Shown: positions 56,459-64,000 of the stretch, piece by piece | Layout: each line of letters starts with the position of its first letter | Numbering within the stretch: the stretch's first letter is position 1 | Source: Agrocybe praecox | Taxonomy: Eukaryota; Basidiomycota; Agaricomycetes; Agaricales; Agrocybaceae | Assembly (NCBI GenBank): GCA_964017145.1 | Contig: OZ024840.1 | Location: 806,001 to 870,000 of the forward strand | DNA length: 64,000 nt | Direction of reading: 5' to 3' | Notes under the pieces: model-generated | What the model saw: only the letters and a program-made list of their open reading frames with translations | What the model was told of the DNA's origin: nothing | Databases searched by the model: none | Program-made: the position numbers and the translations under genes

Positions 56459-57501
56459 ACTATGTTAGCTGGCGCTCGAGGCCTTCACAAGCTGCTGAGA
56501 GCTCTCTGAGTAAAATAGTCCTTGATTAAAGACCTGCCTCGCTCGATTCAAATGATAATTAAATTTGTTAAAAGACCCAATCAAGAAATAAAAGTACACC
56601 TTTCAAATGGAATGCTATATTAGGCACTATGGTATAGATATAAGAAGTATATATATAGAAGGGAATAACGACCAATTGTTTTTTCCTGGTCGGTTTAGAA
56701 AAGGGTGATATGTATATGTGTAATCGTTGTTGCAAGCGGAGAGGAGAGAGGAAGGTTGTCAATGAGCGTGATAGGTACAGACTCGTTAAATGAGTCCGTC
56801 CGGATAATGGGTAGGAGTGGGGAAGAATTAGGATTATGTGCGTGGATTATAGTGGACAAGAAAGAAAAGCGAAAGAAAGATTATAATGGACAGCAGGGCA
56901 AAAAAACAAACGGCAAGAGAATATATACATAATAAAGTAAGAGCAATAATAGATGATAGAAATAGAAATAATTATGCAATATCGAGAAAGACGCAAAAAA
57001 GAGAGACTAAGAAAACACACCGTCTCGTTCGCTCAGAGCTCAGAGGCTAAAACTCGAGCGAGCACTATAATACTCCATCGAATCCTCGCCCGACGTGCTC
57101 GTGCCTTCTTCCTCTTCCTCCCGCACTTCCCTCACGCTCGCATGAGCATCAGCGGGCAGGAGAAGGCCATTGGCAGCACCGAACCTCCTTTGTTGATATG
57201 CCTCACGAGTGGGCATGGGAGGCAAGGGAGGTAAAGGCACAGAGAGCGGCGGAGGCATAGGGAACGAGCTAGCGGCAGGTGTGAGTGGGCTGAGGAGGGA
57301 CTCGGCAGAGGGCGTCAGTGGGCTCGTTGGGCTCGGCAGAGTGGTTGAGGTGGTCAGTGGAGGTAGGGGAGAGACGAGTGCTGGGATAATGAGAGGAGGA
57401 GACTTGCGCGAGAGGGAGAGTGCGGTTTTCCGAGTTCTTGTGCAATGCAGTAGTTCTCCGCTGGGTGAAAATATGGCGATCACAAATATAGTTGCGGTCA
57501 A
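56455..57501 (-). repeat. Duplicated segment copy B with a 153-codon frame
   Basis: Partner of 36265-37490. The minus-strand frame 57040-57501 reads TRKTALSLSRKSPPLIIPAL, a Pro/Ser-rich stretch, REAYQQRRFGAAN, EEEEEGTSTSGEDSMEYYSA, then a stop. It is uninterrupted here, unlike copy A, but the N-terminal sequence differs from copy A upstream of TRKTALSL. Probably the tail of a captured or decayed gene; function unknown. Confidence 0.6.
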
Positions 57502-57599
57502 ACTAAACTAGAAAGCGATATTTTATACCATACTACTAGTGCATCGTGCTATTACAAAACTCATGCACAGGCTTGTATTACGTTTTTGTTGTTTGAAAT

Positions 57600-59355
57600 C
57601 TATGAAAAATTCAATGCAGACAGCTCAATTACGATATCTGACCTCTCCTGGCTTACTGCGGCTTCTCTGATGTTAAGTATCATCCTACATCCAAGAACGC
57701 CCGAGAGGATTGATGAAAGTGTCCCTGGTATCACTATGTATGTGTTCTGTTTGTTTTACGACAATCAGATCATCAGAAGCCATGAGGTACGTCATATTTA
57801 CTCACGGTCCTCTCTTTTATCCATATGATGAGGCAACTGAGGTAAGCTAAAGCCAGGCTTTATCGCGACCATAAAATAAGATGTAGACCAGTTAATATAA
57901 TGGGATGTACTACTCACATCAAGAAATACAAGACCGAATCACGAGTCATGATTTCCAGTAATGACACGCCACCGCCCTTACGATGTATGCGGAATCCTGA
58001 TTTAAACGTCTGATAGCCCCTGTATGCCGCAAGAACGCAGAGAAATGTCTCAAATGAGAGCTGGGGGATCCACAGTGCAAATGTAGTCTGTAAGAGTGGT
58101 GGGAATGTACAAGTCCATCCTGCTGGGAGATTTATAGCCATCGCTTCAATTTATGTGTGTATCAGTGATCCTTCAAGGAAATATGTCTTAGACGCTCACA
58201 TTCTGCCTGGATCATACCAGAAATTACCGGCCATGCGGCTAGTCCTGTAACTACCGTGTAGAGTACGAGGAGAAAGACGAGCAGTCTCTTGTTACACAAG
58301 TAAAGCGCATAAATCCGTATTTGGAGTATCGCTATGTTTGAACAGGTTAAAATCAGAAACGATAGGGCGCATTTGACACTTACCTTCGACAAGGAATGAG
58401 CATGAGATCCCGGCAAACATTTCAAGTCAAACAAATGATAAGCCTGTGGTCCATATGAGCGGTCCGATTCGGATCATTTAACATTAAAGACGTACATCTT
58501 CAAAAGGTTGGGTCGAGCATTTCGTATTATAGGTATTATTTCATACAGATGAGAAGGCTTACGTCTGGCGATCTTGTTAGCTGTCTGTGTCAAGTAAACA
58601 GCTCAGAACTTATAGACTCGCTCACCGAATCGGTTAGGTTTGAGGTAAACAAGGCTATAAATATGAAGGATATCAATAAGCCTACACAGTTCAGTTCACC
58701 ATTGATGATGGATATATCGCACCATACGTTCCATACCTAAGCAGGGAAAGGTATCTCAGAAAATGCGCACAGCCACTCGTTAAACCGCTTACAGTGTTAG
58801 TACCAGCGTATAATACCTAGTCTAGCCATATTTATATATGAATCTGGACCATTGATGCCAAAATATATTCGCGTACTGTAAGGAAAATGAGCTTTAAGAG
58901 GGTCCATTTACTCCTCTATTAAGATTGACGGGGTATTAAACAGCAGTTATTGGGAATCATTTTGCGTAAATGAGTGTGCGGCTGACATACCCATATCAAC
59001 GCGACCTGTCCGAAAATTGATTTATCAGGACTGTTTTGCATGAGCCCAGTGAGCAAGAGGCTGCACTCGTACCTCACGTCGGAACGTATATACTAGATTA
59101 ATTGAAATTGAGATAATGAGCTGGTTTAAACAAATCTGTGATGCGCCTACTGTATTCGTAGAGAACGAATGCGATTAATCCAGCTATTAAAATGCAGCAT
59201 TTGGGAAGGTATCAGTGATTCGAATAAGCGACAGAGAAAGTAACCGTGTGCCAACCTCTCATGTACCGAATGGCCGTAAACTCACGCAGTGCCTCGATAA
59301 CTATCGCCAGTTCAGCAGCCGCAGCTTCTGGCGTATTGTTAGGGAGGGAATCCAT
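57600..59355 (-). CDS. DUF6533-type multi-pass membrane protein, possibly frameshifted
   Basis: About ten small exons on the minus strand. Start at 59355 (MDSLPNNTPEAAAAELAIV ... TAIRYMR), then AGLIAFVLYEYIYTFRRE and VALIW, RSKWTLLKLIFLT, TRYYTLVLTL and WNVWCDISIINGE with LLISFIFIALF. The third block is ILQIRIYALYLCNKRLLVFL, then LPAGWTCTFPPLL, FALWIPQLSFETFLCVLAAY and SLLEIMTRDSVLYFL. The C-terminus has IPGTLSSILSGVLGCRMILN, ending at the TAG at 57600. Order and motifs match DUF6533 proteins: an N-terminal YDH-like loop, an NRY-like motif, the DSVLYF segment and the LGCRMILNIREA tail. The exon pair around 58770-58820 does not join in the expected frame, so a one-base shift or an unusual splice is likely. 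Function of the family is unknown. Confidence 0.72.
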
Positions 59356-59775
59356 TGCAATTTGAGCGCCGTATGAGTGGTCGGCTGTGGTTTAGTGATG
59401 CCAAGTTGCACATGCATTGAGAGGAATTCATGGTTATATAGACTCTATGTTTAAATCGCATCAATCTATGAGTACCTGTGCACTATATCAAAAAGTTAAC
59501 TGTCATACGTCATGCATCATGCGTGAATGATGCGTAGCAGTGCAATACGTGAAACCCACCTCGACATCTCGAAAATATGGCGTAACGTCTTTCCTTGTGC
59601 GTTTCTTCATAGTAATGTACGCAACTGTGAACATGGATCGACACTAAATTGGAGAAAGTATTCAACCGATCCTTCTCGAGTATATCCATCGTTTAAGGGA
59701 GGTATTTTCTGTTAGGCTCGAAGGATCATAACGCCGGCGCTCCCTGATAGAATCGGAATATAGGGTATAGTAGAT

Positions 59776-59883
59776 TACGAGTCTTTTACGTAAGTAAAAA
59801 CGAGTCCTTTTAATCGAGGTGTTTCTGCGACTTTCTCTGACCCTTGTTGACCCCCATCAGTGATGGCATCAAATTGACCATAT
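59776..59883 (-). repeat. Right member of the inverted repeat pair
   Basis: The inverse of 56344-56458, including GACTCGTTTTTACTTACG, GGGTCAACAAGGGTCAG and the outer CCATATGG. No clear target duplication was found outside the pair. Confidence 0.82.
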
Positions 59884-60574
59884 GGCTTCTGGTTGTTTAG
59901 GTAATCATGAACGTCAAATATGAGTCATAGCCTCCGTAACATATGGTGTCAAGTGATTTGTCAGTGCGCTCGCGGCATCTCACCGAGCCGATTCAATTTC
60001 TCACACGCTGCCGAACCGACGTTGACCGACGTGCCAATCCTTTCTTCAATCCCTTCCACATCTACTCGAATTCATCGGTTTTCTTCTCCTTTCCAAATCA
60101 CACCACAAATTCATCATATTTACGTGCATACCTACCCCTCTTCCCACTGAATATCACATTTGCAAGTTTTCAGTGACACCATTGGGACCGGAAAATTGGC
60201 TTGGGTCTCACTGTTGATGTATCTCTTCTTGTAGCTTGCCAGAGACTGGAAACCGAACTACCTATTGCCGGGGAGGGATATTTGGACACTGGAAAGGCTG
60301 TAGCGGCTGCGCTGAGTGCAGGTTGAAGAAGCGGAAGGAAGGATTTGGAAATCAGCAAGAAATCAGACATTTCAATCGTGTGTATGTTAGTCCAGACCTA
60401 GTTTCTATTCGTTTCTATTTGTGCCTCTTCCCTCCAAATGTATTGGCTTTTTTTTGCTTTGGTTTTCAATGGCTTGTATCTTATGTTTCTTATTCAATGC
60501 ATGTGTCCCGACTAGTTTCCATTTGTGTATGTCCCAGAACGAGTGTGTCTGCTCGTTAGTACCTGCAGGCTGCT
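59884..60574. other. No complete gene seen
   Basis: Short open frames only. Around 60230-60335 a plus-strand frame reads CRGGIFGHWKGCSGCAECRL with closely spaced Cys, but it cannot be placed in a gene. Confidence 0.35.
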
Positions 60575-60850
60575 ATGGAACATCCACGCACAACCAAGTC
60601 TTATCCTCGCGTACTCTGTATGTGTCGAGAGAAATGCAGTAAGAAGACTTACACAAATGATGATGGAGAGATTGTTTCTGGCCAGTTGATTGCACCTTCA
60701 ACTCAGAAAAAGCATCGTGCAAAGGACTTCGAGCTTGCGAATCATCAATGCTGGAGCCAATCAAGATGGACTTGGGGCCGACCACACCTGCTGCTACCTC
60801 GAATACTCATGGCGAGCAGTCCTTTCGGTGGCATTCAATTACGGCCGTAG
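60575..60850 (+). pseudogene. Transposon-type N-terminal fragment (CMCREKC ... GQLIAP)
   Basis: A 91-codon frame starting at ATG 60575 with the pattern YPRVLCMCREKC, then GEIVSGQLIAPSTQKKHRAK. A Cys cluster followed by a G-x-L-(I/V)-x-P-x-T-x-x-x-H(R) signature is, from memory, common at the N-terminus of Agaricomycete transposon proteins. No downstream catalytic domain is present; the decayed helical-domain gene begins 300 bp later. Confidence 0.45.
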
Positions 60851-61149
60851 AAAGTAAGTTTGTCTTCGCAATGCATGGTTGGGAAGTAATGAATATTATT
60901 TTTTCAGATGGGGCCTCGCCATATGGAAAGGGCCAATTGCGAGCCGTTTGCTGGTGGATGACCTTAGCGGTTTGACTGGGGTGGTTCACCTTTGAGAGTC
61001 GAGCCGGTGGGCGGGCGACCGACGGCCTCGTCCAGCCGTCAATTTGACAACCAAGTGACGCAACACTTGACAAGCATTTGTCCGCCGTGGTGCACAGCTG
61101 TAGGAGAAATGTGAGTCAATTTACCTGCATATTAATACGCTCACATTCT

Positions 61150-63235
61150 CATTGATCTTTACAGGGATTATCACTCTATGCATCTCGAGCTCCATGACCA
61201 CCACATCCAAACTCCAACGAGGTCAGCGACACTAACAACAGCATTGAGTGCTGTTTCGGATCCAGTTTTCAATAACCCATCGATTGGCTCAGCAATCCGA
61301 GTACTGGAATCACTTGTGGACATCGGCAAGGCCCTGCCATTCATTGTACCGGTTTTTGTATTGCTCAAGGTCATCATCGATCTGGAGAAACATGCCCAGG
61401 ATGTCGACCTCAAATGTACAGATCTTTTGGGACATATCACTTTCGTGCTCAATCATCTACCTGTTCTGCAAAAGATCGAAATCATGCCATCGATGCGACA
61501 GGTCATCGAGCGCTTAAATGATGCACTGAAAGAGTCAGCTTCCCTAATTGCTGCTTATCGCAAGCAAAACTGCATTGTTCGTCGTCTTGCCATTGGAAAT
61601 CGAGAGAAATTCACGACATGTGCGACCACCATTAATGGCTGCTGTCGCGATCTGCTCATGAGTCTCCAAATTCACCAATCCGCCAAACCCGATATTCTAA
61701 CACGCGATGTGCCCATCGACGACGACGATAAAGCTGCAAGGACCTTCGTAGAGCCACATGGTAGCAGTGTGGACGCCGTCATGCATGACAGGGAGCTAAT
61801 CAAGGAGTTTGCAACGCAACAACACCTGATCATGGATGATTCGGTCATGGATCAACTGAACGCGAACATCACAGAGTCGATGCAACAGAACCATATGTGT
61901 TTGGAAGGGATTCTACGGGATAATGTCAATACCGCTATTGCGGATGGCCTGAAGAACATGGCCATGGAATTGAACGCATTAGAAGCCGAGCAAAAATTCA
62001 AATGCGTGCAATGCAATAAAGAATTTACGCATTATGCCAATGGGCCGAAAGCGTGCTTGTTCCACCGTGCAGAATATGATTCATGGTCGAAACAATTTCC
62101 ATGTTGCAGCACATCTCATCCTTGCAAATTCAATGCCCATCGATCAAAACGTCATTGCGACTATCCGTACGGACCATTCTTCCCCCGTGTATGGGCAATT
62201 ACTGGTTATGTTGACACCACAGATCAATGGGCAGCAGTGGAGGACACAAAGCTAGAGTCTGATGACGTTCAGAAAGCTTCGGTTCACAAGCTACTTAGAT
62301 GGGTTTCGCGTGGTGCCCTTGTTGAAGAGAACACTTTGCTCCTCACGGTCGTCAGAGTATCGTACAAATACCCATACTACTTCAACGCATTTACTGCAAA
62401 TGACATGGAGGAAATATTCAAATCTGTACGACACTCGCGCCGTACGTTGATTTTCCGGACTTCTCCAGATGAGAATGAGTTTGCTATGGCGGAATGGATC
62501 CTTTCAATCTCAGGCAAAATCACCGGAATACGTATAATTGCGAAGAGCGCGACCTCTGCTCATCCTTGGACCTGTGTGTTTCTTGTCGATCTCAAGACAT
62601 GTACGAAGCCGGGGGACATGGTCAATCCTTAAGGATACCCAATCTCGTCCAACTTGTACCCCGCATCCCTTTGAGTCCTTCTGAATTGTTTCTCGCCATC
62701 GTCCTATCCGGATCAAGGTTGTCGTCGAAGATGAGCAGTGCTCACTTGTTCTGGAGCATGTGTATAGGCCATATTCGCTTGAGAAACAGAAAGACACGGA
62801 CCTCGCATTCTTTTTTGACAACCCCAAAATGTTCTTCCGTTACTCTTTGCACGTCGAACCTGCAGATGGGGATGACGCAGTCATCAAATTTTCGGCAAAT
62901 TTCCAAATTAAAGCCCATGGAACCTTACGCGATGCCAGAATATATGGATGTGATGGGGTTGACGCTGGAATGGGGACGATGCAATTATTATATTCGGTGA
63001 GTTGCGTCGTACTCGACGTTATATTTACTCACACTTCGTAGGCGCGCGTACGCGGCAGCCGCCAACGACTTTCGCGTTTTGGTCATCGCATATAATGCCG
63101 CCGGAGTCGAACGACTCGTCTTCGAGATTTTCGACTCCAACGAAGGTACAGCGGTCGAGATGTTTTTTTGCAGTAGTATGGAGGGATATGCGTGGGAGGG
63201 CTACGTGCGTCGAGGAATGATGGTTTCAAGGTACG
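61150..63235 (+). pseudogene. Decayed copy 2 of a helical-domain / Cys-His gene
   Basis: After an acceptor at about 61162 the frame is open to 62632 (over 480 codons). It has an N-terminal helical region with a hydrophobic stretch (IGKALPFIVPVFVLLKVIID) and the block HITFVLNHLPVLQKIEIMPS, then ESASLIAAYRKQNCIVRRLA. This resembles the four-helix N-terminal (MLKL/HeLo-like) domains of fungal NOD-like proteins. A Cys/His-rich segment follows (KCVQCNKEF ... CLFH ... FPCCSTSHPC ... HRSKRHCDYPYGPFF, 62000-62175), then MAEWILSISGKITGIRI. A stop at 62630 and frame changes follow (PYSLEKQKDTDLAFFFDNPK and later MEPYAMPEYMDVMGLTLEWG in other frames). A further exon-like piece with FRVLVIAYNAAGVERLVFEI lies at 63047-63231. 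Internal deletions differ from copy 1. Assignment of the N-terminal domain is tentative. Confidence 0.7.
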
Positions 63236-63735
63236 TACTCGCGCCCTGTCATTCAAAAAATATCGAGCGCTTACTTTCCCTTCACGTACTTAGATGTGAT
63301 CGTTAATACATGTACATATATTGTTTTTTTTTGTTAATGTTATTCTTGTTTTTCTTGTCGCACATCTCTGAAAAAAACATATCTGTGTCTATTTTTGTGT
63401 AAGTACACGGGCGCGACATAGTACACTACTAAGAAAAAACAGAAAATGATAATTAAAGACTCGTACTGCCACGCGTAGCGGTGGCCCTGCAACACAAGTA
63501 AGTTCTTTATCATCACCGTATGCGACTAGATCGGCGTTATATTATATTCGAGTATACAGTGTTACCCCATTCTATGCATGATGCGGCTCTCCCTCAATTT
63601 CTGTGATGTAGCCAGAGCAAACTGCGATACTACACATTCATTCCTTAAAACCCAGAGTAATGTAGCGCAACAGATCATCAGCATTCCCCATCCATCCATT
63701 CTACTGTTGTCGCAATGTGGTTGAATGTGGATATA
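63236..63735. other. 3' flank shared with copy 1, then no gene
   Basis: Up to about 63490 the sequence is the inverse of 40678-40900 (GCCACGCGTAGCGGTGGCCC and CACGGGCGCGACATAGTACA-like). From there to 63735 nothing is recognised. Confidence 0.5.
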
Positions 63736-63749
63736 CACGGCGGGCGCCG

Positions 63750-63905
63750 ACACCTGTATCTTGAAAATACAGCCTACTAATATATACCGGTCGCGTGTAT
63801 ATACTGTCCTGTATTTCCAAGATACAGGTACCGGCCATACTATATATGGGAGGCCCGAGTCTGTATCTTCGACATACAGGTTAATAAATACACGCGACCT
63901 GTATT
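63750..63905. repeat. Cluster of near-palindromes
   Basis: Near-palindromes CCTGTATCTTGAAAATACAG (63752), CCTGTATTTCCAAGATACAGG-type (about 63810) and CTGTATCTTCGACATACAGG (about 63860) alternate with GGTCGCGTGTATATA (63788) and its inverse AATACACGCGACC (about 63888). It looks like the hairpin-rich end of a small transposable element cut off by the window. Confidence 0.6.
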
Positions 63906-64000
63906 TATTAGCTTGCCGTGTATATAGTATTTAGTATACATGAAGGAGAAGTCCCTCCTGAAGATGACGCGCAGCGGGTGTGGATGCGTTGAGAGGACCG

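Overview
The window is nuclear DNA of an Agaricomycete (mushroom-forming basidiomycete). Evidence: very short GT-AG introns (about 50-65 nt) in almost every gene, an intron-containing tRNA, a tandem array of BTB/POZ genes, a DUF6533-type membrane protein gene, and Plavaka and KDZ transposases, which are typical of this group. It reads as a gene-poor, transposon-rich accessory region next to a short stretch of ordinary chromosome.

Layout. 1-4.5 kb: a tRNA-Thr gene and one conserved Ser/Pro-rich protein gene on the minus strand. 6.5-16.4 kb: an array of BTB/POZ genes on the plus strand, with five apparently intact four-exon genes, one decayed relic and one orphan first exon. 16.8-20.3 kb: an apparently intact Plavaka transposase gene (minus). 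20.55-34.6 kb: a gene transcribed divergently from it, cut in two by a 12.6-kb insertion (21629-34224) with an 8-bp target duplication. That insertion carries an apparently intact KDZ transposase gene with a CxC2 cysteine cluster, minisatellites, a solo Gypsy LTR, a small gene for a SUMO-motif/NLS protein and a large multi-exon gene. 34.9-35.65 kb: a small coiled-coil gene with an internal stop that alternative splicing could bypass.

36-45.5 kb is a mosaic of duplicated and broken pieces: a 1.2-kb segment repeated at 56.5 kb; a second copy of the 14.8-15.8 kb BTB region interrupted by an 890-bp non-autonomous element (8-bp duplication); a decayed inverted copy of a gene also present at 61-63 kb; and a scrambled ABC-transporter pseudogene. 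45570-48871 is a fold-back element with arms longer than 1.2 kb rich in minisatellites. Its ends resemble those of the KDZ element and the 890-bp element, suggesting one transposition family. 49155-55675 is a complete, very young Ty3/Gypsy chromovirus-type retrotransposon: 517-bp LTRs with no visible difference, GGGGC target duplications, intact gag and pol, and a Tf1/sushi-style self-priming arrangement. 56-64 kb: inverted repeats enclosing the second copy of the 36-37 kb segment and a DUF6533 gene, then the plus-strand copy of the decayed helical-domain gene and short palindromic repeats.

The coherent theme is nested transposition: autonomous KDZ, Plavaka and Gypsy elements, likely satellites of the KDZ element, and host or element-borne genes duplicated and broken around them. 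Exon boundaries were read by eye from splice signals, phase and paralogue comparison; no searches were run.
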